Positions 1 to 8,500 of a stretch of DNA of 64,000 nucleotides are shown piece by piece. The translations under genes and the position numbers were made by a program. The notes under the pieces are model-generated. The model made no database searches and had not been told where the DNA came from. It saw only the letters and a list, made by a program, of their open reading frames with translations. Position 1 is the first letter of the stretch. Each line of letters opens with the position of its first letter. This DNA comes from Ectobacillus panaciterrae DSM 19096 (GTDB lineage: Bacteria; Bacillota; Bacilli; Bacillales; Bacillaceae_G). Location of the stretch: contig NZ_AUMR01000004.1 in the NCBI RefSeq assembly GCF_000430785.1, positions 1 to 64,000 on the forward strand, given 5' to 3'.

Positions 1-97
1 GAAGGAACGAACCTTTTGGAGTGACGGATATTTCGCTTGTTCCATTGGAAATGTCAGCAAAGAAACGATTCAAACATACATGCAAGAACAAGGATAA
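1..97 (+). CDS. tnpA: IS200/IS605 family transposase TnpA, C-terminal fragment cut by the window edge
   Basis: The open frame enters from the left edge and stops with TAA at 95-97. It encodes about 31 residues containing FWSDGYFACSIGNVS and ending in YMQEQG. This matches the C-terminal strand and helix of the small Y1 HUH transposases of IS200/IS605 elements, which move single-stranded DNA using hairpin ends. The HUH motif and catalytic tyrosine would lie left of the window, so completeness cannot be judged. No tnpB gene follows; the next gene is rnz on the other strand. Confidence 0.75.
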   Translation, partial: KERTFWSDGYFACSIGNVSKETIQTYMQEQG

Positions 98-153
98 AAA
101 CCGCGGGCTTACATCCACGAACCTAAAGGTATCGTAGTTTTACGCCCACAAAT

Positions 154-186
154 AAAAAAGACGATGCAGGCGCATCGTCTTTTTTA
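154..186 (-). terminator. Bidirectional terminator of rnz
   Basis: GACGATGC and GCATCGTC form a perfect stem flanked by an A-run and a T-run. On the minus strand it overlaps the rnz stop codon. In the other direction it could stop transcripts coming from the transposase side. Confidence 0.8.
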
Positions 187-1107
187 TCTGGAAATGGTAA
201 AGTGCTTTAAATCCTCAGCCAGTTCTGTATTAAGAAACGTTTGCTTCGCTTCTTGCAATAAAACCGCACAATCCTCTCCTTGATAACGCGAGCTAATATG
301 CGTAAGAATGAGACGCTTTGCATCTGCAAGACGCGCTACTTCGGCTGCTTGCTGCGTGGTGGAATGATAGTAGGCATAAGCCTGCTCTCCTTCTTCAGCT
401 GAAAAAGTAGCCTCATGGACAAGAACATCAGCATCCTTGGCTAAACGAATGCTCGTCTCGCAGTAACGAGTATCTCCTAATATAGTAAGGATGCGTCCCT
501 TTTGCGGCGAACCGACAAAATCTTTTCCTTCCAAAACAGTCCCATCCTCTAGCGTAACGGCATGTCCATTTTTTAACTCTTTAAACGCCGGACCTGGTTT
601 TACGCCAAGCGCCAGAAGCTTTTCCACAAGGAGAGGACCGGGAATATCCTTCTCAACAATACGATAGCCAAAGCATTCAATACCGTGAGACAGACGGGCC
701 GCTTCTACAGAAAATTGCTCATCCTCAAAGATAACCCCTTCTTCTGTAATTTCTACAATATGAATCAAGTATTTCAAATGAGTTGTACTTACAGCCATCG
801 TTACCTCAATAAACTCGCGAATCCCCTTCGGTCCGTACACAGTTAACGGCGTTTCGCCTCCCTGGAAGGAACGGCTTCCCAACAAGCCCGGCAAACCGAA
901 AATATGATCGCCGTGCAAATGCGTGATGAATATTTTCTCAATGCGGCGCGGCCGAACCGGCGTATATAAAATTTGATGCTGCGTTGCTTCTCCGCAGTCA
1001 AACAACCAAGTCGCTCCTCTTTCCTCCAAGAGCTGCAGCGCAATCGCGGATACATTCCTTCCTTTAGAAGGAACGCCCGCTCCAGTTCCTAAAAACACAA
1101 ATTCCAT
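184..1107 (-). CDS. rnz: Ribonuclease Z (tRNA 3' processing endonuclease)
   Basis: A metallo-beta-lactamase-fold endonuclease that cuts tRNA precursors lacking an encoded CCA just 3' of the discriminator base. The N-terminus [11 protein letters not shown] is typical of the family. The zinc motif HLHGDH lies at residues 63-68, and later ligands sit in LSHGIE, LGDTR and LTHISSRY. The start at 1107 gives 307 residues, the length I recall for the B. subtilis enzyme, and has AGAGG 8 nt upstream. An in-frame ATG pair 7 codons earlier has no ribosome site. The gene is divergent from the small gene at 1253. Confidence 0.95.
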   Translation of the reverse strand: MEFVFLGTGAGVPSKGRNVSAIALQLLEERGATWLFDCGEATQHQILYTPVRPRRIEKIFITHLHGDHIFGLPGLLGSRSFQGGETPLTVYGPKGIREFIEVTMAVSTTHLKYLIHIVEITEEGVIFEDEQFSVEAARLSHGIECFGYRIVEKDIPGPLLVEKLLALGVKPGPAFKELKNGHAVTLEDGTVLEGKDFVGSPQKGRILTILGDTRYCETSIRLAKDADVLVHEATFSAEEGEQAYAYYHSTTQQAAEVARLADAKRLILTHISSRYQGEDCAVLLQEAKQTFLNTELAEDLKHFTISR

Positions 1108-1252
1108 TTCCTTAACCTCTTTCATCATTTCTAAGATTAATCTTACGGAATCTTTTCGAAATTGGCAAATGCTACTTTTTGTTCAAAGAATGGAAGTGAC
1201 TTTTCTCGATATTCTGTCGTACAATGTATAGTACTATGAGGGGGATTGATGT

Positions 1253-1495
1253 ATGCAGGAATTATTTCGTCTAAAAACAGCGCTTCATTCACCGTTTGAC
1301 CAGTGGATTACGCTGTTTATAGCTGATGCGCCTACTCTTGTAGACTGGAGCACATTTAAAGAACTGATTAATGAATATGCAATATCTCACGCACATGAAC
1401 TGCCGAACTACTTTTTTTCTGCTCTTTCATACTACGCAGAACGGATATGCTCATCTCACGTAAGCGAAATTATCATATATACTGCTCCCCAGTGA
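1253..1495 (+). CDS. Small protein of unknown function, 80 aa
   Basis: Not recognised. A GAGGGGG ribosome site lies 8 nt before the ATG. A plausible promoter has -10 TACAAT at 1220-1225 and a weak -35 GTGACT at 1196-1201, so the frame is probably expressed. The product is soluble, mostly helical and aromatic-rich, with no signal peptide or membrane segment. It lies between rnz (divergent) and the polymerase gene (convergent), whose stop codon is 7 nt away. Confidence 0.65.
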   Translation: MQELFRLKTALHSPFDQWITLFIADAPTLVDWSTFKELINEYAISHAHELPNYFFSALSYYAERICSSHVSEIIIYTAPQ

Positions 1496-1502
1496 TGGGG
1501 AG
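1485..1502. terminator. Short hairpin between two convergent genes
   Basis: CTCCCC and GGGGAG pair around a 6-base loop that contains the TGA of the 1253 gene. The minus-strand polymerase stop begins at the next base. There is no T-run, so it may only block or stabilise the transcript ends. Confidence 0.35.
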
Positions 1503-2741
1503 TCAGGAATACTTTTGCTGCAACATCTCTTGAAACGACTGCTCCTGCAGCTGCTTATACCCCTTTTGAATCGCATGTTCTCCAAACTTCATCCGGAGCT
1601 CTTCCATCACCTTCAAAAGCGGCTCTTCCTTTGCATCCTCTTCAAAAGAAAATAAATCCAATTGCTTTCCTTCATTCTCTTTATCCGCTAAATCATTTGC
1701 TGTTATGCCAAGCAATCTCACAGGATCGCCGTCCCAGTGCGTTTTCCAAAGTCTGCACACAGCGGAGAAAATATCGCGTTCGCTCTCAACCGGATGATTA
1801 AGCTGCTTGCTGCGGGTCATGAGTCTGCGATTATAATATTTTACCGTGAGCTGTACGTTATATGTAATGAGTTTGCGCTTTTTCAAGCGACTGCTTACCA
1901 TTTCCGCAAGTCGTTCCAGCACTTCAAACACAATAGCTTCTTCTATCGTGTCTTCAGGAAGCGTTCTCGAGTTGCCGATTGTTTTAAATTCGAGTATGCG
2001 CTGCGGATCAACGTGACGTTCGTCTATACCGTTCGCTTTTTGCTTTAAAACAGGACCGTTTATCCCAAGCAGTTCACGCAGACTTCCTTCTTCTGCTCGC
2101 GCCAAATCTCCTATCGTGACAATTCCAATGCTGTTTAATTTTTCTGCTGTTTTTGTGCCGATGCCATGCATCGTCTGTACGGGCTGATTCCAAAGAACAT
2201 ACGGTACATCCCGCTTGCGAAGAACAGTAATGCCAAGCGGTTTTTTCATATCGGAAGCCATCTTTGCCAAAAATTTATTCGGAGCGATGCCGATGCTGCA
2301 CGGCAGCTGCAACTGCTGCAGAACTTCCCTTCGAATCGTCTCGGCAATCATAAGCGGTGACCCTAGTTCATGGCAATCCGTAATATCTAAATATCCTTCA
2401 TCGATTGAAACGGGCTGAATGATCTCCGTAAACTGAGAAAGCAGCTGAAACAACGTAAAAGAAGCGTTTCGGTACAGCTCGAAATTCGGTTGTTTAATAA
2501 TGAGATCGGGACAAAGACGCTTCGCTTCCCAAAGCGGCATCGTCGTATGAATGCCAAGCGCCCGCGCTTCGTAGCTGCAGGTAATAATAATGCCTTTTCG
2601 CTCTTTCTCGTTTCCTGCAATCGCTAATGGCTTTCCCTTCAAAGAAGGATCGTGCGCGGCTTCAACAGAAGCATAAAAGCTGTTCATATCTACATGTAAA
2701 ATAACCCGGCCTTTTTTTGGGTACATATTTCTTGTATCCAT
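1503..2741 (-). CDS. dinB: Y-family DNA polymerase IV (PolY1/DinB type)
   Basis: An error-prone translesion polymerase of 412 residues. The palm motif HVDMNSFYASVE carries the first catalytic aspartate at residue 18. The second metal site is SIDEGYLD near residue 115. Helix-hairpin-helix and little-finger regions follow. Near residue 380 is QLDLF, the peptide that docks on the beta sliding clamp. The ATG is preceded by GAGGTG. Its place between rnz and the pepT-like gene corresponds to B. subtilis yqjH (PolY1) rather than yqjW. No LexA box is obvious in the short upstream region. Confidence 0.95.
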   Translation of the reverse strand: MDTRNMYPKKGRVILHVDMNSFYASVEAAHDPSLKGKPLAIAGNEKERKGIIITCSYEARALGIHTTMPLWEAKRLCPDLIIKQPNFELYRNASFTLFQLLSQFTEIIQPVSIDEGYLDITDCHELGSPLMIAETIRREVLQQLQLPCSIGIAPNKFLAKMASDMKKPLGITVLRKRDVPYVLWNQPVQTMHGIGTKTAEKLNSIGIVTIGDLARAEEGSLRELLGINGPVLKQKANGIDERHVDPQRILEFKTIGNSRTLPEDTIEEAIVFEVLERLAEMVSSRLKKRKLITYNVQLTVKYYNRRLMTRSKQLNHPVESERDIFSAVCRLWKTHWDGDPVRLLGITANDLADKENEGKQLDLFSFEEDAKEEPLLKVMEELRMKFGEHAIQKGYKQLQEQSFQEMLQQKYS

Positions 2742-2817
2742 TGCTTCACCTCACGAAACGAACATATATTCCCATTATATAGTGCCGATTTGCAAGAATC
2801 AACGCAAACAAAAGGAA

Positions 2818-2871
2818 GCTGTCCGAAAAGGCAGCGTTATGTACTAGCCCTTTCAGACAATCTTTTCTTTT
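2818..2871 (+). terminator. Imperfect hairpin with a T-rich tail in a gene-poor stretch
   Basis: CTGTCCGAAAAGG can pair imperfectly with CCTTTCAGACAA, followed by TCTTTTCTTTT. It lies between dinB (starting at 2741) and decayed sequence, with no plus-strand gene directly before it. It may be left over from a lost gene. Confidence 0.35.
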
Positions 2872-2947
2872 AGGAAAACTTACCTTAGCCTTTATACATG
2901 TAATAGTCCATTATCCATAGCAACGATTTACATAAAAGTATTATAAA

Positions 2948-3061
2948 TTATTGAATTTGAAATTTGTTCAGTCCATCTAGAAATCGTAATTCTGGATGTG
3001 CAAAGTTCCCATCTTTATCCTCTAAATTTATGTATGGATTCCTCACATATTTTCTTGTATG
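2948..3061 (-). pseudogene. C-terminal remnant of an unidentified gene
   Basis: The minus frame ending in TAA at 2948-2950 has protein-like content over about 35 codons, including NPYINLEDKDGNFAHPELRF. It has no start codon or ribosome site, and upstream it dissolves into AT-rich sequence and then repeat copy A1. I do not recognise the parent protein. The rest of the 2742-3452 stretch holds the hairpin at 2818, this remnant, repeat A1 and the ytaF promoter region. Confidence 0.35.
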
Positions 3062-3156
3062 AAAAAAATAAAGTGATACAAGTTAATATTTGGGTAAAAC
3101 ATCATATTATTATATAAATTTTGCGTTAAGTAAAAAAATATATATGAGTGAATGAT

Positions 3157-3318
3157 AATTTCGACATTTCCATGTGCTATGTGCAACGAAAAGGGAGTGT
3201 TGCATGCTTCGTCTCTCTGGTTTACCCTTGTATGAACCACTCCAAAGGTTTGACCACTTCTGCACGTCGCCGGATGATCTCTACCCACTATCAACGGTTT
3301 TTTATTCACTTGTATATA
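3157..3318 (+). repeat. Interspersed repeat A, copy 1
   Basis: About 162 bp, nearly 90% identical by eye to 24479-24646 in the same orientation. Both run from TTCGACATTTCCATGTGCTA to CGGTTTTTTATTCACTTG. Internal hairpins include TGCAAC pairing with GTTGCA, and ACCCTTG pairing with CAAAGGT (one mismatch). It is non-coding: the possible frames are not conserved between copies. Size and behaviour recall the bcr-type repeats of the B. cereus group, but I could not compare sequences. Confidence 0.8.
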
Positions 3319-3452
3319 GTTTAATTTCACTTTTTTAAGTGTATTTCCTATATTGATCTCAAACAATCATTCTTAGGGATAATAATAGGCTGTCTACTCA
3401 TCGAATGATTATTCGTGTGAACGCAGCAGCAATAAAGGAGGACGTAACAACT

Positions 3453-4103
3453 ATGAATATAACAGCTTGGATTACTGTTTTATTGCTCGCTTTATCATCT
3501 AGTATCGACAACTTCGGAGTAGGAATATCGTATGGTATTCGCGGTATTCGTGTAGGTTTTTTAGCTAACTTCATCATTTCAATCATTGCTTTTATTTTTA
3601 GTGAAGTAGGCATCTTGTCTGGGCAATACATTTCAAAAGTCTTTCCAGGTACGTTATCTAATGTCATTGGTGCATTATTCTTGTTTGTAATTGGTCTAAG
3701 GATTGTTCTACTGACGATTCCAAGAAAAAAGCAACAGCAAATGAGTCCAAAAAAGCTTAGTGAGGATGAAACTGCTTCAAGTGCTATTACTGGATATTTA
3801 AGTTCTCCTGAAAAAGCTGATCTCGATCACTCAGGGGATATCAGTTTTTTTGAAGCCATTGTTCTTGGTATTGCAGTATCTATGAACGCTCTTACGAATG
3901 GATTAGGCGCAGGACTAATAGGAATATCTCCATTTGCCATATCGTTATCAGCAGCTGTATTCAGTTTCTTTGCCATTTGGTTAGGTGTTGTTTTAGGAAA
4001 CAAAGTTGCAAATGTAAGAATCGGATCATTGACAGTAGGACAATTTAGCACCGCTCTAAGCGGAATCATATTATTACTAATTGCTCTACACAATTTGATC
4101 TAA
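3453..4103 (+). CDS. ytaF: YtaF/MntP-type membrane protein (sporulation-associated, possible manganese efflux family)
   Basis: A 216-residue integral membrane protein with about six transmembrane segments in two repeats. The first carries SSSIDNFGVGISYGIRG and the second LGIAVSMNALTNGLGAGL; a charged cytoplasmic loop near residues 100-135 joins them. This is the pattern of the MntP superfamily, closest to YtaF, which is annotated as a sporulation membrane protein. The ATG at 3453 has AAAGGAGG 11 nt upstream; an in-frame ATG 16 codons earlier has no ribosome site. Transport function is inferred only. Confidence 0.8.
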   Translation: MNITAWITVLLLALSSSIDNFGVGISYGIRGIRVGFLANFIISIIAFIFSEVGILSGQYISKVFPGTLSNVIGALFLFVIGLRIVLLTIPRKKQQQMSPKKLSEDETASSAITGYLSSPEKADLDHSGDISFFEAIVLGIAVSMNALTNGLGAGLIGISPFAISLSAAVFSFFAIWLGVVLGNKVANVRIGSLTVGQFSTALSGIILLLIALHNLI

Positions 4104-4328
4104 GTAGAATAAACATTAGCTAAGATTATTTTCAAATATGATATTAATGGGAATCATCTTATCTATACGAAAACCGTATCGGAAATATATGTTTGAAGCA
4201 AAATAACAATAACATATTTATCTTTCTGATGAACAAAACACTTCGGGTAATCAATGTAAAAGGCCAATGGATGTACTTGTATCATGCAGTTAATTCCAAA
4301 GAAAGCGCGATTGATTTTTGAAATAAAA

Positions 4329-4352
4329 GGGATGACCGCATCGGTCATCCCT
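4329..4352 (-). terminator. Terminator of the pepT-like gene
   Basis: On the minus strand, GGGATGACCG and CGGTCATCCC form a 10-bp stem with a 3-base loop, followed by TTTTATTT. It lies just after the stop codon at 4359. Confidence 0.8.
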
Positions 4353-4358
4353 CCCTAA

Positions 4359-5474
4359 TTACTTCGCCACTTCTTCAATAATCGCAACAACAAGCTCTGC
4401 TGTTTTCACTAATTCTTCAATTGGCATTTTTTCATTTGTCGTATGAATTTCTTCATATCCCACTGCAAGGTTTACAGTCGGGATGTCATGGCCGGCAATT
4501 ACGTTCGCATCGCTTCCGCCGCCGCTTTGGTGAAGAGATGCTGTACGGCCGATGTTTGCGATTGCGCGTTTTGCCACTTCTACTACATAGTCACCGTCTG
4601 CAAATTTAAAGCCCGGATACATTACTTCTACCTCTACTTCAGCATGTCCGCCCATTTCCTCTGCAGTAGACTCAAATGCTTCCTTCATCTTTTGCACTTG
4701 CGCTTGCATTTTTTCTTCTACTAAAGAACGCGCTTCCGCTAAAATAGCCACATGGTCGCACACGATATTCGTTTGCGTGCCGCCTTCAAAACGGCCGATA
4801 TTGGCAGTCGTTTCTTCATCAATGCGGCCAAGCGGCATTTTCGCGATCGCTTTTGCCGCAATTGTAATAGCAGATACACCTTTTTCAGGCGCTACACCCG
4901 CATGAGCCGTTTTTCCGCGGATAATTGTTTTGATTTTCGCTTGTGTAGGAGCCGCCACGATGATGTCTCCCACTTTGCCGTCACTGTCCAATGCATAGCC
5001 GTACTCTGCCGTGATTAATGAGCGATCCAGCGCTTTGGCGCCGACAAGTCCCGATTCTTCTCCTACCGTAATGATGAATTCCACTTTACCGTGTGGAATA
5101 TTATTTTCTTTCAGCACGCGAATCGCTTCAAGCATAGAAGCAAGGCCAGCTTTGTCATCCGCGCCTAAAATTGTTGTACCGTCAGTTACGATATAACCAT
5201 CTTGAATGGACGGTTTAATGCCTTTTCCCGGTACAACTGTGTCCATATGAGATGTAAAATAAATAACATCCGCTTCTTTTGTTGCAGGCAGTGTGCACAC
5301 TAAGTTGCCCGCGCCGTGACCTGTTTCTGCTGTTGTATCATCTTCAAACACTTCTACGCCAAGCGCAGAAAATTTTTCTTTCAATACTTTGCAAATTTCT
5401 GCTTCGTACTTCGTTTCGGAATCAACTTGCACAAGCTCCAAAAATTCGTTTACTAAACGTTCTTGATTAATCAT
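4359..5474 (-). CDS. yqjE: M20 family peptidase, PepT-like (YqjE)
   Basis: A 371-residue cytosolic zinc aminopeptidase of the M20/PepT group, expected to remove N-terminal residues from short peptides. Visible metal and catalytic motifs are SHMDTVVPG, ILGADDKAGL and VGEESGLVGA, with GGGSDANV and HTTNE near the C-terminus. A dimerisation domain sits between them. AGGAGG lies 9 nt before the ATG. An extended -10 (TGATATAAT, 5508-5516) suggests its own promoter, and a hairpin separates it from mmdA upstream. Substrate preference cannot be read from sequence. Confidence 0.9.
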   Translation of the reverse strand: MINQERLVNEFLELVQVDSETKYEAEICKVLKEKFSALGVEVFEDDTTAETGHGAGNLVCTLPATKEADVIYFTSHMDTVVPGKGIKPSIQDGYIVTDGTTILGADDKAGLASMLEAIRVLKENNIPHGKVEFIITVGEESGLVGAKALDRSLITAEYGYALDSDGKVGDIIVAAPTQAKIKTIIRGKTAHAGVAPEKGVSAITIAAKAIAKMPLGRIDEETTANIGRFEGGTQTNIVCDHVAILAEARSLVEEKMQAQVQKMKEAFESTAEEMGGHAEVEVEVMYPGFKFADGDYVVEVAKRAIANIGRTASLHQSGGGSDANVIAGHDIPTVNLAVGYEEIHTTNEKMPIEELVKTAELVVAIIEEVAK

Positions 5475-5549
5475 GAGAATGCCTCCTAATCATTACGTAC
5501 CATCTTTATTATATCAGAATGTCGCAAAAGTTACGAAACAGCAAGAAGC

Positions 5550-5571
5550 GAACGCCGCAACAATGGCGTTC
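5550..5571 (-). terminator. Hairpin after mmdA
   Basis: GAACGCC and GGCGTTC form a 7-bp stem in the 105-bp gap between mmdA and the peptidase gene. The tail is only weakly T-rich, so it may be a partial terminator. Confidence 0.55.
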
Positions 5572-5579
5572 ACTCTGTT

Positions 5580-7130
5580 TTACAACGGAATATTTCCATG
5601 CTTTTTCTTCGGACGATCTTCTTTCTTTGTGCGAAGCATATCCAACGCTTGAATGAGCTTAATCCTTGTTTCACGAGGATCGATTACATCATCGACAATA
5701 CCGTGTCTGGCCGCAACATAAGGATTGGCAAACTTTTCGCGATATTCTTCAATCAATTGTGCACGCGTCGCTTCCGGATCGCTGCTCTTTTCAATTTCTT
5801 TTGCAAAAATGATATTAACGGCTCCCTGCGGTCCCATCACAGCAATTTCTGCATTCGGCCAGGAAAACACAACATCCGCTCCAATCGCTTTACTATTTAA
5901 AGCTACGTAGGCACCGCCGTACGCTTTGCGCAGGATAACCGTAATCTTAGGCACCGTTGCTTCTGAATAAGCATATAAAATTTTTGCCCCGTGGCGGATG
6001 ATGCCGCCGTGCTCTTGCTTAACACCCGGGAAAAATCCTGTTACATCTTCAAATGTTACAATCGGTATATTGAAAGAATCGCAAAGACGAATGAAACGAG
6101 CTGCTTTGTCAGAGGAATCAATATCGAGGCTTCCTGCCATTACCTTCGGCTGGTTGCATACGAGACCGACTACCTCTCCCTTCATTCTTGCAAATCCGAT
6201 AACGATATTTTTAGCGAAATTCTTTTGAATTTCAAAGAAAGATCCCTCATCTGCGATTTGATCAATGACGTGACGCACATCGTACGGGCGCACCGCATCA
6301 AACGGAATGACATCTGTTAAATCAGGACGGTAATCATCTTCGTCAGGCGTTCCGTACATAAGCGGCTTTTCTTCGCAGTTTTGCGGCAAATAGCTAAGCA
6401 GCATACGAACAATATCAAGAGCGTTTTCTTCGTCCTTTGCCGCAAAATGCGCATTTCCGCTAACAGAGTTATGAACCTTTGCTCCGCCTAAGTTTTCCGC
6501 GGAAATATTTTCTCCCGTTACGGTTTCAATTACTTTTGGTCCGGTAATGAACATTTGACTCGTTTTTTCTACCATAATGACAAAATCCGTAATGGCGGGA
6601 GAGTACACTGCTCCGCCGGCACAAGGTCCCATAATAACGGAAATTTGCGGAACAACGCCGGAATAAATGGCATTTCGATAGAAGATATGCCCATATCCGT
6701 CCAGAGAAAGCACGCCCTCTTGGATACGCGCGCCGCCGGAATCGTTCAATCCGATAATCGGCGCCCCGTTTCTTGCTGCCAAATCCATCACGTTTGCAAT
6801 TTTTTTGGCATGCATTTCGCCCAACGCTCCGCCAAATACAGTGAAATCCTGTGAGAATACATACACAGAGCGTCCGTTTATTTTCCCATAGCCTGTAACA
6901 ACCCCGTCTCCAGGACCTGTTTTATCTCCTAAGCCAAAATCGGTACAGCGATGCTCCATGAATGGATTTAATTCTGCAAATGTTCCTTGATCCAGGAGAA
7001 GCTCAATACGCTCACGGGCCGTTAGCTTTCCTTTTTGATGCTGTTTTTCAATTTTATCATCGCCGCCCCCAAGCTCTATTTCACGGCGTTTATCATATAG
7101 TTCATTGATTTTTTCATAAATGTCTACCAT
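5580..7130 (-). CDS. mmdA: Acyl-CoA carboxylase carboxyltransferase (beta) subunit, propionyl-CoA type
   Basis: A 516-residue carboxyltransferase with two crotonase-like halves. It moves a carboxyl group between biotin and an acyl-CoA, most likely making methylmalonyl-CoA from propionyl-CoA. Motifs include ELNPFMEHRCTDFGL, the oxyanion segment NDSGGARIQEG, and GFFPGVKQEHGG in the second half. It begins 3 nt after the epimerase gene, so the two are co-transcribed. No biotin carboxylase or carrier gene is adjacent; the partner must be encoded elsewhere. The family also includes methylmalonyl-CoA decarboxylases, so direction is inferred from context. Confidence 0.9.
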   Translation of the reverse strand: MVDIYEKINELYDKRREIELGGGDDKIEKQHQKGKLTARERIELLLDQGTFAELNPFMEHRCTDFGLGDKTGPGDGVVTGYGKINGRSVYVFSQDFTVFGGALGEMHAKKIANVMDLAARNGAPIIGLNDSGGARIQEGVLSLDGYGHIFYRNAIYSGVVPQISVIMGPCAGGAVYSPAITDFVIMVEKTSQMFITGPKVIETVTGENISAENLGGAKVHNSVSGNAHFAAKDEENALDIVRMLLSYLPQNCEEKPLMYGTPDEDDYRPDLTDVIPFDAVRPYDVRHVIDQIADEGSFFEIQKNFAKNIVIGFARMKGEVVGLVCNQPKVMAGSLDIDSSDKAARFIRLCDSFNIPIVTFEDVTGFFPGVKQEHGGIIRHGAKILYAYSEATVPKITVILRKAYGGAYVALNSKAIGADVVFSWPNAEIAVMGPQGAVNIIFAKEIEKSSDPEATRAQLIEEYREKFANPYVAARHGIVDDVIDPRETRIKLIQALDMLRTKKEDRPKKKHGNIPL

Positions 7131-7133
7131 CGT

Positions 7134-7550
7134 CTACACCTCTGCTCCTAACTTTTTCTCACAAAGCTCATACAGCACGCCGTGTGCGGATTTCGGATGC
7201 ATGAATGCGATGTGTGCCCCCGCGGCGCCAAGCCGAGATGACTCGTCAATCATGCGCACACCTCTTTCCTGCATCTCTTGAATACGGTCTTCAATGGAGC
7301 TTACCCCCAGTGCGACATGATGAATGCCTTCCCCGCGCTTTTCAATAAATTGCGCGACCGGACTTTCCGATGAAAGCGGTTCCAACAGTTCCAGCTTGCT
7401 TTCTCCCAGCTTTAAAAACGCAACCTTTACCTTTTGCGATGCTACTTCTTCCACCCCTAGAAGCTCCAGCTGCAAAACATTCGTGTAAAACGGAAGCACT
7501 TCCTCTAAAGAACGAACTGCAATTCCAATATGATCGATTTTCTTAATCAT
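7134..7550 (-). CDS. mce: Methylmalonyl-CoA epimerase
   Basis: A VOC/glyoxalase-fold enzyme of 138 residues that interconverts the (S) and (R) forms of methylmalonyl-CoA. Metal ligands sit in KKIDHIGIAV, KLELLEPLS, EGIHHVALGV and the C-terminal GVLYELCE. The start at 7550 has AAGGGGTG 7 nt upstream; an in-frame ATG 14 codons earlier lacks a site. It is the first gene of a pair with mmdA and links that product to the mutase encoded about 11 kb further on. Confidence 0.9.
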   Translation of the reverse strand: MIKKIDHIGIAVRSLEEVLPFYTNVLQLELLGVEEVASQKVKVAFLKLGESKLELLEPLSSESPVAQFIEKRGEGIHHVALGVSSIEDRIQEMQERGVRMIDESSRLGAAGAHIAFMHPKSAHGVLYELCEKKLGAEV

Positions 7551-7663
7551 GGCATTCACCCCTTGTTGTACATGAATTGCAAAAGTAGACATATATTCTC
7601 TATATTCTCTGTTTATTTTAAATCTTCCTTCTATTCCATAAATATTCTATCGAAATTTGTCCC

Positions 7664-7692
7664 TTGTCCTCTCTTTTCTTTCTCGTTACAAT
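7664..7692 (+). promoter_or_regulatory. SigA-type promoter of prli42
   Basis: -35 TTGTCC at 7664-7669, a 17-bp spacer, and -10 TACAAT at 7687-7692. It lies about 30 nt before the microprotein ATG. Confidence 0.6.
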
Positions 7693-7721
7693 GAAAGCAT
7701 AAAGGCATGAGGAGGTACGTC

Positions 7722-7814
7722 ATGAATAAAAAATCACAAAAAATCGTTGTCTATGTAATGCTGTTTTCCATGCTGATCACGACTCTTCTTGCAGGTATAA
7801 GCATGTTTTGGTAA
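7722..7814 (+). CDS. prli42: Prli42-type membrane microprotein, 30 aa
   Basis: A 30-residue frame, too short for most gene callers, starting MNKKSQKIVVYVMLFSML and ending AGISMFW. It has GAGGAGG 6 nt before the ATG and a good promoter. The positively charged N-terminus plus a single hydrophobic helix matches Prli42, the Listeria/Bacillus miniprotein that anchors the stressosome at the membrane. That function is known for Listeria and inferred here. It is divergent from the mce-mmdA pair. Confidence 0.8.
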   Translation: MNKKSQKIVVYVMLFSMLITTLLAGISMFW

Positions 7815-7828
7815 TTAGAAAAGCGGAA

Positions 7829-7877
7829 CCTTCGAGGTACAGAACCTAAGAACCTTCGCCCTCAAAGGCACTTTTTT
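7829..7877 (+). terminator. Probable terminator after prli42
   Basis: CCTTCGAGG pairs with CCTCAAAGG (one mismatch) across a 22-base loop, followed by CAC and six T. A second hairpin with CATCGGC and GCCGATG arms follows at about 7883-7915. Confidence 0.4.
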
Positions 7878-7960
7878 CCAATGCATCGGCGGAGATTCTT
7901 AAATATCATGCCGATGGAGCTGGACATAATCCCCCCAATTTATACTTTCGCATCTAATTA

Positions 7961-7988
7961 AAAAGGACCGCCGTAAGCGGTCCTTTTA
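7961..7988 (+). terminator. Strong hairpin terminator of an unassigned transcript
   Basis: GGACCGC and GCGGTCC enclose CGTAA, with an A-run before and TTTT after. No recognisable gene lies between prli42 and here (7815-7960), so it ends either a long prli42 transcript or a small RNA. It also directly abuts repeat C1. Confidence 0.6.
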
Positions 7989-8058
7989 TCATAAATTAGG
8001 CGAGAATCCCCCACTTCAAGCATGTGGTGTAGTGTAACGGTAAGTGGGGGCGGTTCAT
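7984..8058 (-). repeat. Hairpin repeat C, copy 1
   Basis: Read on the minus strand, about 75 bp run from ATGAACC to TTTATGATAAAA and match 62640-62714 at roughly 85% by eye. The arms CCCCCACTT (8008-8016) and AAGTGGGGG (8042-8050) make a perfect 9-bp stem. A short palindrome with fixed flanks is what a solitary IS200/IS605 or PATE-type end looks like. It may also end transcription of the gene at 8055. Confidence 0.65.
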
Positions 8059-8309
8059 ATACTCCATATACCAATAATTCCAAATCCCAAGCCAATCAAA
8101 AAAATAACAGCTGCGGTCCAGTATTGTTTCCTTCTCCAAGCTTTGCAGCTGTACATGCAATCGATGAAAACAATCATAAAAACTCCGATAGATATAGGAA
8201 ACACTCGAAACATCGCCAGCCAAAAAGCAATCACAGCACATATGCCAAGCAGAAGCTGAATGTAAAAATACAGCGCTTCCCTCGTAGCTTCAGACAAATT
8301 CCGCATCAC
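8055..8309 (-). CDS. Small membrane protein of unknown function, 84 aa
   Basis: Starts with GTG at 8309, immediately followed by ATG, with AGAGGAG about 9 nt upstream. The product has an amphipathic N-terminus and three hydrophobic stretches (about residues 14-33, 37-52 and 64-82), separated by the basic segment KAWRRKQ. I do not recognise a family. It stands alone between repeats C1 and A3, so recent gain or loss around it is possible. Confidence 0.6.
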   Translation of the reverse strand: MMRNLSEATREALYFYIQLLLGICAVIAFWLAMFRVFPISIGVFMIVFIDCMYSCKAWRRKQYWTAAVIFLIGLGFGIIGIWSI

Positions 8310-8362
8310 GCTGACAGACTCCTCTTTCTTACATAATGATATCTATATAAGTCCACTTTGTT

Positions 8363-8500
8363 ATTCCGACATATCTATCGTTTGCCACGTAGAACAAAAA
8401 GGAAACTGCGCTCGCTCCCTCTCTCTCCCTGCATGGGCCACGAAAAGGGTTTGACCGCTTCTACGCTTAGTCGGATGCTCTCTCCCACCTAAAAGAAACA
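8363..8500 (+). repeat. Interspersed repeat A, diverged copy 3
   Basis: Aligns end to end with copies 1 and 2, though much diverged. It retains TTCCGACA, AACAAAAAGGAAACTGCG, CTCTCTC, GGGTTTGACCGCTTCT and CGGATGCTCTCTCCCACC in order. The first hairpin survives with changed bases (CGTAG pairing CTGCG) and the second as CCCT pairing AGGG. The rest of 8310-8661 is AT-rich promoter-like DNA in front of the decayed transporter. Confidence 0.6.

Noticed and set aside
3043-3366. 107-codon minus-strand frame across repeat A1
   Set aside because: The corresponding frame is not conserved in copy A2, and the repeat shows RNA-type covariation, not codon conservation.
7815-7958. An open frame of about 46 codons with an RNLRGTEPKNLRPQ-like text after prli42
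   Set aside because: No start codon with a ribosome site, and it crosses a probable terminator.
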